Shown in pieces: positions 16,798-27,300 of a DNA stretch of 64,000 nt. The stretch is taken from positions 558,001-622,000 of the forward strand of contig CAXXES010000004.1 of NCBI GenBank assembly GCA_963677175.2. The letters are read 5' to 3'. A program made the translations under genes and the position numbers. The stretch comes from Sunxiuqinia sp963677175. GTDB lineage: Bacteria; Bacteroidota; Bacteroidia; Bacteroidales; Prolixibacteraceae. How positions within the stretch are numbered: position 1 is the first letter of the stretch; each line of letters opens with the position of its first letter. The notes under the pieces were generated by a model. It worked only from the letters and a program-made list of their open reading frames with translations, ran no database searches and had not been told where the DNA came from.

Positions 16798-18403
16798 TAA
16801 TCCAGCTACCAATTTTATAGCTTTGGCCTTCCGTGAATCCTTCGAAGAACAAAGTTTCCTTGCTAGGGAAATATTGTTTGTAGATGTTGATCTTTTCATT
16901 GGCTTGCGCAAATACTTCAGGATCGACACGCTTGGCTTTCTGGTAGTAATCTGTTGCCAACCAGTATAGCGATAGGTGCTCAACATCGGTTTCTCCGTAG
17001 TTCTTGCTGTATTGCGCATAGATATCGCCAATTAGGATGTAGGCGCGTCCTGAATTCGGGTTGTTCTCAATGGCTTTACGAGCCAGGTTGCGTGACTTTT
17101 GGAAATCGTGTTCCTTGGCAAAGATGAATAAGCCCAACTCATAGCAATACTTGGCCAACAATTCTTTGTCGGTTTCAGCCTCAATCGCGTTATTGTAATA
17201 TTCTTTAGCACGGTCAAACTGGTCGCGTTTTACAAACAGGCGAGCCATATTAAAGGCTGCTTCTGCTGAAGGATCCAAACTATAAAGTTTATCTGATGCT
17301 TTTGCAAATAACGGACTCTCGGTACAATCCCGGCGTTCCAGGATGCGCAACATTTTTTTCAGTTCATCCACGCTTTGTGAAATTTGTTCAAATTGAGGCT
17401 CGTAAAGTGCGATTAGCGATTCACAATCAGCAGCACCACTGGTTTGGAACAAAGCATCGATCAAGTCTTTTGAGGCGGTATATTTTTCGCTGTCCGCTTC
17501 TTCTTTCAGGTAGTTGTTTACAATTTCAGAGGCTTTCTGGTAGTTTGCTGCCACTTTATCTTTAGGAAGTTCTCCCATCAGGAACAAGCGTTTTGTGGCT
17601 TGCATAAAAACAACCAATACGGCAGCTTCTGTTTGATTTTTTTCGAGTTGAATGGATTGTTCCAACAGACCATAGCCTTCTTTCAAAATTGATTTTAGCT
17701 GATCATCATCCAGGTTTTCATTGGCTAACTTAAGCTTCAGTAGATCGATGCCCTGACGTCCAAGAACATAACCTTTCTGGTTAAAGTAGGTAATCCGTTT
17801 CTCATAAATAGACATCAATGAGTCAATCAGGGCGTTTTTTTCGTTCCAGTCACTGGTGTTCTCGATAAATGCTTCATACATTCGGCCACCATGGATGTAT
17901 AAGTTTATGGTTGACTTGGGGTATTTATAGTAAACTTTTCTCCAGGGTTCTAAAGCCGATTCATAATCATCCTGCTTGTAGAACTGGTCGTACATGGACA
18001 AGTTAGTCATGAAGTCGCGTTCTTTGGCTTTAACCAGTTCCTGGCTTGTTCTGAGATCAACGCCTCCTTCAATAACAACTCCTTCACCTTTGACCGGAAT
18101 CTCTCCATCAAAACTAAAGTCAATCACATTGCTGTTGTTGCTTTCAATGTCCAGCTTTCTTCGGTCATCAATGAAGGTAAATTCGATGTATTTCGACTTA
18201 TCACTGACTTCGATTTCATATTTGCCATCAAAGCTGGTCATAAAAGTATCTGACGATTTGTGGGCTTCAACAGTTACCCCGGCGGCGGGTTCACCTCCCC
18301 GGTAAACGGTGCCCTTAACAACTCTCTGCGCAATAACGGAAAAGCCTGTCATTGCTACGAGTGCTATCGTAAGCAAGATTGTTTTAGAAAATAAAGGTTT
18401 CAT
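16769..18403 (-). CDS. Periplasmic TPR protein with N-terminal carboxypeptidase-regulatory-like domain
   Basis: Start taken at the ATG at 18403; the frame also opens at a TTG 6 bp earlier. A signal peptide (about 1-26, ending VIAQ) precedes a CarboxypepD_reg-like beta domain (about 30-100, VVKGTVYRGGEPAAGVTVEA). The remaining ~430 residues are helical with tetratricopeptide-like repeats, clearest near 380-480 (AAFNMARLFVKRDQFDRAKEYYNNAI, quoted in part). It stands between an outer-membrane protein gene and lptC, suggesting an envelope-biogenesis scaffold. Specific role unknown. Confidence 0.78.
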   Translation of the reverse strand: MKPLFSKTILLTIALVAMTGFSVIAQRVVKGTVYRGGEPAAGVTVEAHKSSDTFMTSFDGKYEIEVSDKSKYIEFTFIDDRRKLDIESNNSNVIDFSFDGEIPVKGEGVVIEGGVDLRTSQELVKAKERDFMTNLSMYDQFYKQDDYESALEPWRKVYYKYPKSTINLYIHGGRMYEAFIENTSDWNEKNALIDSLMSIYEKRITYFNQKGYVLGRQGIDLLKLKLANENLDDDQLKSILKEGYGLLEQSIQLEKNQTEAAVLVVFMQATKRLFLMGELPKDKVAANYQKASEIVNNYLKEEADSEKYTASKDLIDALFQTSGAADCESLIALYEPQFEQISQSVDELKKMLRILERRDCTESPLFAKASDKLYSLDPSAEAAFNMARLFVKRDQFDRAKEYYNNAIEAETDKELLAKYCYELGLFIFAKEHDFQKSRNLARKAIENNPNSGRAYILIGDIYAQYSKNYGETDVEHLSLYWLATDYYQKAKRVDPEVFAQANEKINIYKQYFPSKETLFFEGFTEGQSYKIGSWINETTTVRVK

Positions 18404-18434
18404 GATCAAAATATTTTAGTTACATTTTTTAAAA

Positions 18435-19715
18435 TTAGTCGAATTTACGTTGTACAAACCAGCGGTCGAATAAGTTCAAATATAAGCTTATTTTGGTGTA
18501 ATTTTCTCGAATCAGGTTGTCCTTGACGGTTCCCCGCCGACCAAATTCTACTGCCAGATTGATCGTTGATTTAGAACGCGTGACAGGTAACCCAATACCA
18601 AAACTCATGCCAGTTTCGTTAAGTTGTTGATTATTAATTTTCAAGTATGATTTGTCCATGTGGAAGCCGGCACGATACCGTACCCGTTTTAAGTAGCTTC
18701 GAATCGAGGCTTCCTCTGGAATATACTCTGCTCCTATGCTGATACGTGTTTGATTCGTTAATTCCGGAACTGTGCTTCCGTAAAAGCGGGCCTCACTCCA
18801 TTTAGAGAAGTAGTAGTCAGCGTTAACCTCTAGTTTGTTTAACCGGGCATACGAAACACCAACTCCAATACTTGATGGAAGCTGTATTTTGTCGGGGTCA
18901 TCGATAAGTGTTTTTATTGAGTCGGTCCGGACACTTCCACCGTAGTTCAGAACTTTTTGCTGTTTTAAAGTATGGAAAGCCGTGAAATTGGTTTTTTTCT
19001 CAAAGGTGGCGCCAACGGTTAAAAATTGGTTGTTTTTTAAATCAATGTCGTATTGGGCGCCAAGCAAATAGGCGAAATCACGCACCCGGGTCTGTTCTGT
19101 TTCACTGAATCCATATTGTTCCGGATCATCAATAAAATAAATGGAGTTATTCTGGTTGAGTGTACCGAATAAATAATAAACGTTGGCTCCCACCGACAGG
19201 GCATCGGTTAGGTTAAATCCTGCACCAAAGTAGGCCTTGGATATTGTTCCTGTTCCGAAATAACTGTAGCCAACCCGTCCGATGCCGGGTTTATTTTCTT
19301 CGACATAAATTTCATAGCCTTTGTCTGAATAGGGCAAAACACCCATGGTTGCAGCAGCCCAGCGGGTTACCGGGAAGCTGAAGGAGAAATACCGGAAGTT
19401 AAAGTCATTGGTTGTAAATTTATTGCTTTCAGACTTGTATTCCGAGATCCGGCCATCGGCACCAAACTCAAAAATAAACGATAAACTGTCGATTGCTCCG
19501 TACGATGCCGGGTTGGCTGAGTTGATCTGTACCTGGTGCCGGCTTCCTAGCGATGCGCCACCCATGCCGGCAAATCGTCCGTAGGAGTAAGGATGGAGAT
19601 CACCTAATCCGAAACGTGAAAATGGCGATGAAGTGTTATTATTTTGTGCGGATGAAGTCAAACCAATGAGAATGAATAATCCACTGATGAAGATTCTTCT
19701 AAGTTTTCTTAACAT
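18435..19715 (-). CDS. Putative outer-membrane beta-barrel protein
   Basis: 426 residues with signal peptide (GLFILIGLTSSAQ) and the start SPFSRFGLGDLHPYSYGRFAGMGG, typical of a Bacteroidota family of FadL/PorV-like outer-membrane proteins that open with small-Gly motifs. The body alternates hydrophobic and polar residues in strand-length runs (KAYFGAGFNLTDALSVGANV) and ends in an aromatic strand. The gene overlaps coaX by 17 bp and precedes the TPR protein and lptC. Substrate unknown. Confidence 0.72.
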   Translation of the reverse strand: MLRKLRRIFISGLFILIGLTSSAQNNNTSSPFSRFGLGDLHPYSYGRFAGMGGASLGSRHQVQINSANPASYGAIDSLSFIFEFGADGRISEYKSESNKFTTNDFNFRYFSFSFPVTRWAAATMGVLPYSDKGYEIYVEENKPGIGRVGYSYFGTGTISKAYFGAGFNLTDALSVGANVYYLFGTLNQNNSIYFIDDPEQYGFSETEQTRVRDFAYLLGAQYDIDLKNNQFLTVGATFEKKTNFTAFHTLKQQKVLNYGGSVRTDSIKTLIDDPDKIQLPSSIGVGVSYARLNKLEVNADYYFSKWSEARFYGSTVPELTNQTRISIGAEYIPEEASIRSYLKRVRYRAGFHMDKSYLKINNQQLNETGMSFGIGLPVTRSKSTINLAVEFGRRGTVKDNLIRENYTKISLYLNLFDRWFVQRKFD

Positions 19716-20433
19716 TATATTCCAGAATTCTGTTTAAACCGATGAGTGTTAAATTAAAGTGTACAAAGATGGAATTTTTTAACTTCTTATCAAAGAATTT
19801 AGCATCGCCCCCAGTAATAATGATTTCTAAATTTTCGTAAATAGTGTTAAAGTAATCAATGTATTGCTGAACCTCGAACAGAAGGCCAATTTGTACACCT
19901 GCCTGAATGGCCGATTGCGTATTTGTTCCCAGTACAGGAAAATCATCCGTTGGCTGAAGAAGAGGTAGTTTTCCGGTGAACTGATGCAGTGACTTAAAGC
20001 GTGTTGTCAACCCCGGCGAGATGTTTCCACCCAGGTATTCATTCTTTGCAGTAATGATTTCATAGGTGATTGCGGTGCCCGCATCAATCACCAACACATT
20101 TTTGCCGGGAAACAGTTCGGTGGCGCCAACAGCGGCAGCCAGTCGATCCTTACCCAGCGTTTCGGGTGTTTCATAACAATTGGTGATTGGTACCGGCGTA
20201 TTGGCATGCAGCTCAATAAAGTTTTCAAATGAGTTTTTGAAGAAGGTTTTTAGTTCTTCGGGGTATTCGCGGACGGAGGAAATAATGGCGTTCTTTAGGT
20301 CATCGTGTTCATCCAGCAATACCTGGATATGTTCTGGCTTGAGCTCATCCAGCGGTACATTAAACATGAGGTCACGCTCACTGAACAAAGCCAGCTTGAT
20401 GCGGCTGTTTCCGATATCGATCACTAAATTCAT
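19699..20433 (-). CDS. coaX: Type III pantothenate kinase
   Basis: Catalyses the first step of coenzyme A synthesis. ASKHA-fold motifs are visible: DIGNSRIKLALF at residues 6-17 (phosphate 1), TLGKDRLAAAVGA around 93 and DAGTAITYEII around 118 (phosphate 2), then NISPGLTTRFKSLH for pantothenate binding. 244 residues is normal. Type III kinases need a monovalent cation and are not feedback-inhibited by CoA. It lies 1 bp after nadC, so NAD and CoA genes are grouped. Confidence 0.94.
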   Translation of the reverse strand: MNLVIDIGNSRIKLALFSERDLMFNVPLDELKPEHIQVLLDEHDDLKNAIISSVREYPEELKTFFKNSFENFIELHANTPVPITNCYETPETLGKDRLAAAVGATELFPGKNVLVIDAGTAITYEIITAKNEYLGGNISPGLTTRFKSLHQFTGKLPLLQPTDDFPVLGTNTQSAIQAGVQIGLLFEVQQYIDYFNTIYENLEIIITGGDAKFFDKKLKNSIFVHFNLTLIGLNRILEYNVKKT

Positions 20434-20434
20434 T

Positions 20435-21280
20435 TTATTCTTCCAATCGTTGGCTAATATCCATGGCCTGAACCGAATGAGTCAGCGCTCCAATGGAAAT
20501 GTAGTTCACACCTGTAGAGGCAACCCCCCTGATTCGTTCCAGTGTCATATTGCCTGATGCTTCTATTTTGGCTTTCCCCTGGATGAGTTGAACCGCTTGT
20601 GCCATGGTCTCATTGTCCATATTGTCGAGCATAATGATATCGGCCCCGGCGGTGAGTGCTTCTTCCACCTGTTTCAGGTTAGTGGTTTCCACTTCAATCT
20701 TAATGGTTGAAGGAATTTTGGCTTTAATTTGTTCTACAGCGGGGATAATTCCTCCGGCCACTTCAATGTGATTGTCTTTGATCATCACCATATCGAACAA
20801 GCCAATGCGGTGATTGGTTGCGCCTCCGGTTCTGACGGCATATTTGTCGAGTATGCGGAAGCCCGGCAGCGTTTTGCGGGTATCCAGAATGACGGTGTTG
20901 CTACCTTTTACTTCATCGGCGTATTTGGCCGACATGGTGGCGATTCCAGACAGGCGCTGGAAAAAGTTTAGTGCCGTGCGCTCACCGGTGAGCAAAGCCC
21001 GGTACGAAGCTTCAAAACGCACCAGGATTGTTCCGTTGCTTACCCTGGCGCCTTCTTCTACCTGCGGTTTCCACACCAGGCTTTCGTCGAGCTGGCGAAA
21101 AACCATTTCAGCAATGGGTAGCCCGGCAACCACGCCGTCGGCTTTGGCTAACATATAGGCTTTGCGTCGCGTTGCTGCCGGAATCAGGTTATCGGTGGTG
21201 ATGTCTCCAGAGGCAACATCTTCTTCCAGGGCCAGATTGATTAACGTTTTGGCTGCTTCAAGTTCGTTGGCATTCATCAT
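20435..21280 (-). CDS. nadC: Nicotinate-nucleotide pyrophosphorylase (quinolinate phosphoribosyltransferase)
   Basis: Converts quinolinate and PRPP to nicotinate mononucleotide. Landmarks are EDVASGDITTDNLIP (about 19-33), the active-site block ILDTRKTLPGFRILDKYAV (about 136-154), GGATNHRIGLFDMVMIKDNH and EVETTNLKQVEEAL, and the phosphate-binding IEASGNMTLERIRGVASTG. 281 residues, normal length. The start (two consecutive ATGs) overlaps the nadB stop by 4 bp. Confidence 0.95.
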   Translation of the reverse strand: MMNANELEAAKTLINLALEEDVASGDITTDNLIPAATRRKAYMLAKADGVVAGLPIAEMVFRQLDESLVWKPQVEEGARVSNGTILVRFEASYRALLTGERTALNFFQRLSGIATMSAKYADEVKGSNTVILDTRKTLPGFRILDKYAVRTGGATNHRIGLFDMVMIKDNHIEVAGGIIPAVEQIKAKIPSTIKIEVETTNLKQVEEALTAGADIIMLDNMDNETMAQAVQLIQGKAKIEASGNMTLERIRGVASTGVNYISIGALTHSVQAMDISQRLEE

Positions 21281-22848
21281 TTTTGAATTGGAATAAAAAG
21301 AGGTTCTTGATTTTTTTGTTGGACGATATGCAATCTAAAGTCGGGTGATTCGTGTTGAAAGTCTTCGCGGATGTGCCCACCCCGGCTTTCTTCACGTAGA
21401 AGGGCCGATCGGGTAATCAATAGACAAATTTGTTGGATATGCCTGGTCTTTAGTTCGTTGTAGTCGACGGCTGTTTGCGGAATCCGTTGGCCAATTTCTT
21501 CAAGCTGTTCAATCGTTTCGCGAAGCATTTGCCCGGTGCGGACGATACCCACTTTTTGCGACATTAAATCGGCAATTTCGTTTTTGATATCCAGGAACGC
21601 CTGCTCGTTTTTGATGTCGTTGGATAAGGGTTGATGTGCAGCCTGGCTTACTGGCTTGGGGCTGCGTTTGGCGGCTTGCTCACTGGCCCTTTTCCCAAAA
21701 ACAAGACACTCTAACAATGAGTTGCTGGCCAGTCGGTTGGCACCCATTACTCCGGTTGAGGCTACTTCGCCACAGGCAAAAAGGCCCGGAATATTGGTTT
21801 CGCCGTTCAAATCGGTTTTGATGCCCCCAACCATGTAGTGAGCTGCCGGGGCAATGGGTAAGAGATCAGTTGTCATGTCGTACCCGTATTCTTTTAATTT
21901 TTTATAAATGGTTGAAAAACGTGTTTTCGTTTTTTCAGCATCAAGGTGTTTCATCGACAGGTAAATGTGCGGACTGTCAAGTTTCTGCATTTGCTTGTAA
22001 ATCGAAAAAGCCACAATGTCGCGGGGAGCCAGTTCGGCCAGCGGATGAATGTCTTTCATGAAACGCTCGCCATTTGTATTCAGCAGCCAGGCTCCTTCGC
22101 CCCGGACTGCTTCGCTGATTAAAAAGGCGTCCTGGTCTTTCATGTAAAGTGCCGATGGGTGAAACTGGATGAATTCCATGTCAGCCAGTTGTGCGCCCGC
22201 TTCGTAAGCCAAGGCAATGCCGTCGCCGGTTGCTGTGTGCGGGTTGGTGGTTCGGCTAAATAACCGCGACAGGCCGCCGGTTGCCAAAATACTGGCTTTG
22301 CTTTTGAAAATGACATTTTTTCCTGTGCGAAAGTCGACGGCCTGAACGCCGCTGCATTCCCCGCCTTCGATCAATAAGCTGGTTACGGCTGTATATTCGA
22401 AAGACGTGATCGTTTGTTGTTCCCGTACTTTTTGTAGCATAAAACCCGTGATTTCCCTGCCTGTGGCATCTCCGCCGGCATGTAAAATCCGGCGCTTGCT
22501 GTGTCCGCCTTCCAGCCCCAACACATAGTTTCCATCCACCCGGTCAAACTCCATACCCATATCAATCAGCTCCAGAATCCGCTCACGTCCTTCGGTGACG
22601 AGGATTCTGACGGCTTCGTCTTCGCAGAGGCCCCGCCCGGCAACAATCGTGTCGTGAAAATGTAAATTAGGAGAGTCTTCCTTGTCGATAGCCCCGGCGA
22701 TTCCCCCTTGGGCGTAGTAGGAGTTGCTTGTGTCGAGCTGTGATTTTGTAATGATAGCCACAGTTCCGTATTTGGAAGCATGGTAGGCTGCAGATAAACC
22801 TGCCAAGCCGCTGCCAATTACAATGGTGTCAAAATTTAAAATGTGCAT
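21277..22848 (-). CDS. nadB: L-aspartate oxidase
   Basis: Flavoprotein that oxidises L-aspartate to iminoaspartate for de novo NAD synthesis; with oxygen or fumarate as acceptor it can work anaerobically. The FAD-binding GSGLAGLSAAYHA is at residues 12-24; YYAQGGIAGA, HILHAGGDATG-like RILHAGGDATGREI and GLFACGEVASTGVMGANRL are diagnostic. 523 residues. nadB and nadC are adjacent but nadA is not in the window. A TACCTTTG -7 element lies upstream. Confidence 0.94.
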   Translation of the reverse strand: MHILNFDTIVIGSGLAGLSAAYHASKYGTVAIITKSQLDTSNSYYAQGGIAGAIDKEDSPNLHFHDTIVAGRGLCEDEAVRILVTEGRERILELIDMGMEFDRVDGNYVLGLEGGHSKRRILHAGGDATGREITGFMLQKVREQQTITSFEYTAVTSLLIEGGECSGVQAVDFRTGKNVIFKSKASILATGGLSRLFSRTTNPHTATGDGIALAYEAGAQLADMEFIQFHPSALYMKDQDAFLISEAVRGEGAWLLNTNGERFMKDIHPLAELAPRDIVAFSIYKQMQKLDSPHIYLSMKHLDAEKTKTRFSTIYKKLKEYGYDMTTDLLPIAPAAHYMVGGIKTDLNGETNIPGLFACGEVASTGVMGANRLASNSLLECLVFGKRASEQAAKRSPKPVSQAAHQPLSNDIKNEQAFLDIKNEIADLMSQKVGIVRTGQMLRETIEQLEEIGQRIPQTAVDYNELKTRHIQQICLLITRSALLREESRGGHIREDFQHESPDFRLHIVQQKNQEPLFIPIQK

Positions 22849-23196
22849 TTATTTTGAAGCTTCACATGAATAAGAAGGGCAAAGGTAAATAAAACTGGTT
22901 TACACGTAACTTAATTGGTTCTTGTTTTTGAATTTTAAGGGGATGAGTTGAGTACTTGCTTATTTTATTGTGTCTGTTTAGAATTATTTCCATTTTACTG
23001 GATGAAGGATTGTAATGATTGTTTGATATTGTACACTATATTTTGTAGCCTGTTTTTTGTCTTTCCTGAAAGAAGGATGATTCCCGATTTTTTGATAGGT
23101 TTACAACCCGTGAAATTATTAAGCAGGTTTCTACAATGGGAATTCCTGCCAGAATTTTGGTTTAACGAACAACTTAAAAACAATTAACGGAATAGC
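22849..23196. promoter_or_regulatory. Divergent intergenic region nadB / RND efflux operon
   Basis: 348 bp with no credible gene. On the minus strand 22887-22880 reads TACCTTTG, a perfect TAnnTTTG -7 element about 32 bp before nadB. The rest is AT-rich. No TetR-type regulator gene and no obvious operator palindrome were seen for the efflux operon. A 79-codon frame at 22948-23187 has no recognisable features. Confidence 0.45.
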
Positions 23197-24375
23197 ATGA
23201 ATTGGAGAAAAATCACCTTTGTTGTTGTGGCTCTCATCATTTTGTTGGGTGGATCCGCACTATTGTCAAAGCTTTTTATTTCGATGAAACCGGAAGCCGG
23301 TACCCGCCCCGAAACGGACGTGAAGCGCTATGTGTCAGCCCAGCAGGTTGCATATAGCGATATTACTTCGGAAGTAACGGCCCAGGGCAGGGTTATTTCA
23401 GGCAACGAAGTGGGACTGATTGCTGAAGCTGCCGGAAAAATTGAGGCAGGCCAGGTCAGCTTGAAAAAGGGGGCGTCATTTAAAAAAGGACAACGCTTGG
23501 CTACCATTTATAAAGATGAAGTTGAGTTGGAGCTGAAAAGCAAAAAAAGTGTTTTCCTGAATAGCCTGACTAACATCTTGCCTGATCTGAGAATCGATTT
23601 CCCGGATAGTTATGAGGTGTTTCTAAAGTTTTTTAATGAAATAGATCTGAATGAAAAGCTTCCCGAACTTCCGGAATACGAAAATGAAAAATTGAAAGTA
23701 TTCCTGGCCAGCCAAGGCATTTTAAGCGATTACTACAGCATTCGGCAGAATGAAAAGAGGTTGGAGCGCCATTCGATGTATGCTCCTTTTGATGGTACGT
23801 TTACCGAAGTAAACTACGAAGTGGGGGCGTATGTGAATACCAACGGACAAATAGCCAAAATGATTCGTACCGATCTGCTTGAGCTGGAAGTACCCGTTGA
23901 AAACGGATTTTCAAAATGGATTAAGCTGGGCGACCGGGTCAAGGTGATTAAAAGCGGGCAGAGTGAATTGTATGGCACGGTTGGTCGGAAAGCCGCTTTT
24001 GTGGATCAAAACAGCCAGTCGCGGAGTGTATTCGTGAAAGTGGACCCGAAAGCCGGAGCCGAAATGCTGACTGGCGAGTACTTGTCGGTTGCGTTTCCGG
24101 GTTATCCCATTGAAAATGCCATGGAAATACCACGGAGTGCAGTGTTTAACACCAACACCGTTTTTACGGTTGTCGATGGTTATCTTCAGAAACAGCAAAT
24201 TAATATTATCAAAGTCAATACGTCGACTTTAATTTTCAACGGGCTGGAAGAAGGTACTTTCCTGGTCACGGAGGCTCTGATCAATGTAAAAGAACGCACA
24301 CCGGTTGAAATACTGGAAGCGAAGGCAAGTAGCAGTACTCAAAACGAAAAGCAGCACGATGAGAAAGGCAATTGA
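23197..24375 (+). CDS. RND efflux periplasmic adaptor (membrane fusion protein)
   Basis: 392 residues with an N-terminal membrane anchor (FVVVALIILLGGSALLSKLF). Lipoyl/barrel-sandwich halves flank a short alpha-hairpin: VTAQGRVISGNEVGLIAEAA (about 60-79) and MYAPFDGTFTEVNYEVGAYV (about 193-212). Beta-barrel and membrane-proximal domains follow. It links the inner-membrane pump encoded next with the outer-membrane channel at 27578. The substrate is unknown. It overlaps the pump gene by 17 bp. Confidence 0.88.
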   Translation: MNWRKITFVVVALIILLGGSALLSKLFISMKPEAGTRPETDVKRYVSAQQVAYSDITSEVTAQGRVISGNEVGLIAEAAGKIEAGQVSLKKGASFKKGQRLATIYKDEVELELKSKKSVFLNSLTNILPDLRIDFPDSYEVFLKFFNEIDLNEKLPELPEYENEKLKVFLASQGILSDYYSIRQNEKRLERHSMYAPFDGTFTEVNYEVGAYVNTNGQIAKMIRTDLLELEVPVENGFSKWIKLGDRVKVIKSGQSELYGTVGRKAAFVDQNSQSRSVFVKVDPKAGAEMLTGEYLSVAFPGYPIENAMEIPRSAVFNTNTVFTVVDGYLQKQQINIIKVNTSTLIFNGLEEGTFLVTEALINVKERTPVEILEAKASSSTQNEKQHDEKGN

Positions 24376-27300
24376 GACTTTTGTACGATTTCCGTTTTAT
24401 GCGAACCTGATCGTTGTATTTCTACTGGTCGTTGGCGGGTTAAGCATGTACACCATGAAAAAGTCTTTCTTTCCTGAAAGGCCTTCAAAAAATATATATG
24501 TTTCGGTTTTTTATCCGGGTGCTTCGCCGGTCGAAATGGAGGAGGGTGTTACCTCCCGTATTGAGGAAGCGGTGCGGGGAATTCCCGGAATTTATGAAAT
24601 AACCTCAACTTCATCCGAAAATTCGGCACGCGTGCAGATTGAAATTACCGGCGACATTGATATTGATGAAACCCTGATTGAAGTGAAAAATGCCGTTGAC
24701 GGAATTTCCTCGTTTCCATCGGCTGCTGAGCGACCCATTGTTTTTAAGCAACGAACAACTTCGCGGGCGCTGTTCTTACGCATGTCGGGCGATGTTGACC
24801 TGATGACGCTGAAAGAATACGCCCAGCAGGTTGAAGAAGAACTGCTGGCCTCCGGTAAAGTTAGCCAGATCGATATTTACGGATTTCCGCAGCTGGAAAT
24901 TTCGGTGGAAGCCACCGAGCAGGATTTATTGCGCTATGGTTTGACGTTTAACGATCTGCAAAATGCTATTTCGCAGAATAACCGCGATGTTTCCGGCGGC
25001 GAAATCCGCTCCATGAAGGAAGAGTTGGTGATTCGACTGCGATCCCGAAGTGCCGATCCCAACAAAATTGGCGACATTGTGTTGCGCGCCAACACCGATG
25101 GCAGTCTGATCCGTATTCGCGATGTGGCTGAGGTGAAAAAGAAATTTGCCGATGTGCCCACCAAAAGCTTGCGCAAAGGGAAACCGGTCATCACCATTAG
25201 CATTTCGAAGCTGATTGTTGAAGATCTGGAAGAAATAGACCAATACGTTCATACCTACATTGAGGAATTTAATGCGAAGCACCCCGGGGTGGAAGTGGGG
25301 GTTACCTTTTCCTTCCTGGAGTTGCTGCATAGCCGGCTCGATTTATTATACAAGAATGGGTTACAGGGGTTGGTATTGGTGGTTATTGCCCTGGCATTCA
25401 TGCTGAGTACCCGACTGGCCCTTTGGGTGGCCTGGGGAATTCCGGCTTCGTTTCTGGCCATGTTTATTGTGGCCAACCTGATGGGCGTGACCATCAATAT
25501 GATTTCCCTCTTCGGAATGATTCTGGTGATTGGTATTCTGGTCGATGATGGGATCGTGATTGGCGAAAACATTTTTCAACATTTCGAAATGGGGAAAAGC
25601 CCGATGCGGGCGGCCATTGATGGCACGGTTGAGGTTATTCCGGCGGTTGTTACTTCTGTTTCAACTACCATTATCGCTTTTTCGCCTTTGTTTTTTATTA
25701 CCGGGCAAATGGAGATGATGCGCGAAATGGCCTTCATTGTATGCCTCAGTTTATTCTTTTCGCTTTTTGAGGCTTTCCTGGTTTTACCTGCTCACATTGG
25801 TAACGCCAGCGTGCTGAGCGAAAAAAGCATGAAGTCGAGAGAGAAAGGCTTTCGGAAATACTCTGAACGGATGTTTAACTGGTTGCGCGATTACGCGTAT
25901 GATCGGGTTTTGAAGCTGATTGTGCAATGGCGTTATATCGTCATTGGTATTCCTTTGGCCATGGTGTTGATCACCGCTGGTTTGTTGGGCGGACAAATCA
26001 TTAAGACCACCTTCTTTCCTCGTATGGAGTTTGATTCCTTCAACATCAACCTGGCGTTTACCCCGGGGCAGGGCGAGGAACAAACGATGGTTTACCTGCA
26101 ACGATTTGAAGAAGCCGTTTGGGACGTGAACGACGAGCTAAAAGAAAAATATAACGATTCGATTGATATTATTGACAATGCGTTTGTGAATATGGGAACC
26201 GCTTTCGATGGGCAGGAAACCGGGGCACACGCCGGAAATATCAACGTCTTTCCCCGAAATTCAGAAGAAACCGGCATCAGCACCTACGAAATCATTAACC
26301 GCGTGACGGAGAAGGTGGGGCCTGTGCTGGCAGCCGAGAAATTTACCATCGGGGCACAGGGGCGTTTTGGCGCTCCGGTCTCTATTAGCTTGCTTTCGCG
26401 AAATATTGAAGAGTTGGAGTTGGGCCGCGATTATCTGATGACCAGGCTGGAAGAGATGACGCAGCTGAAAGATGTGGTGGACAACAACGCGCTGGGGAAG
26501 CAGGAAGTACGCCTTAAATTAAAACCAATTGCCTACATGCTCGGGCTGGATGAAACAACTATTGCCAACCAGGTTCGGCAGGGGTTCTACGGGGGGCAGG
26601 CCCAGCGCATTCAGGAAGGCCGAGACGAACTGCGGATTTGGGTGCGTTACCCACGCGAGGACCGCACATCGCTTGGGCAAATGGAACGCATGAAGATAAA
26701 AACTGCCGCTGGCGAATATCCGCTGGCCGAGTTGGTTGATTACAACCTGGAACGCGGACCGGTAAATATCCAGCGCTTCAACGGAAAACGCGAAATACGG
26801 GTCAGTGCCGAGCTATCGGATCCGGATGCTTCAGTAACCGAAATTTTGGAGCAGATTGAAGCCACCGTCATTCCGGAGCTTGCAGCGCTTCATCCAGGAA
26901 TTCAAATTGAGTACCAGGGACAACAAAAGGAAAGCCAGCGGAATATGGGCGACATGATGATTTATTTCCCCATGGCCTTTTTGGTGATTGTGTTTATTCT
27001 GATGATCAATTTCAAATCGTTCGAACAACCACTGCTCATTCTAATTATGATTCCGCTGGCCGTGCTCGGTTCAATATGGGGCCACGGCATTCATGGTAAA
27101 CCGGTTTCCATTTTGAGTTTGTGGGGTATCGTCGCACTCACCGGGGTGATTGTTAACGATGCGGTGGTCTTTCTGGCAAAATACAATTTACTGATTGAAC
27201 GGGGCATGAAAGTTCGCGAAGCTATTGTGGAGGCGGGAAAAAACCGTTTGCGGCCGATCATTCTAACAACCTTGACCACTTCGTTTGGCTTGTTCCCGCT

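Noticed and set aside
16798..17031. N-terminal extension of LptC
   Set aside because: These residues are an out-of-frame shadow of the TPR gene; the signal peptide begins at MKQQPYV.
22948..23187. 79-codon plus-strand frame before the efflux operon
   Set aside because: No recognisable domain, cysteine-rich hydrophobic composition from AT-rich DNA, no start context.
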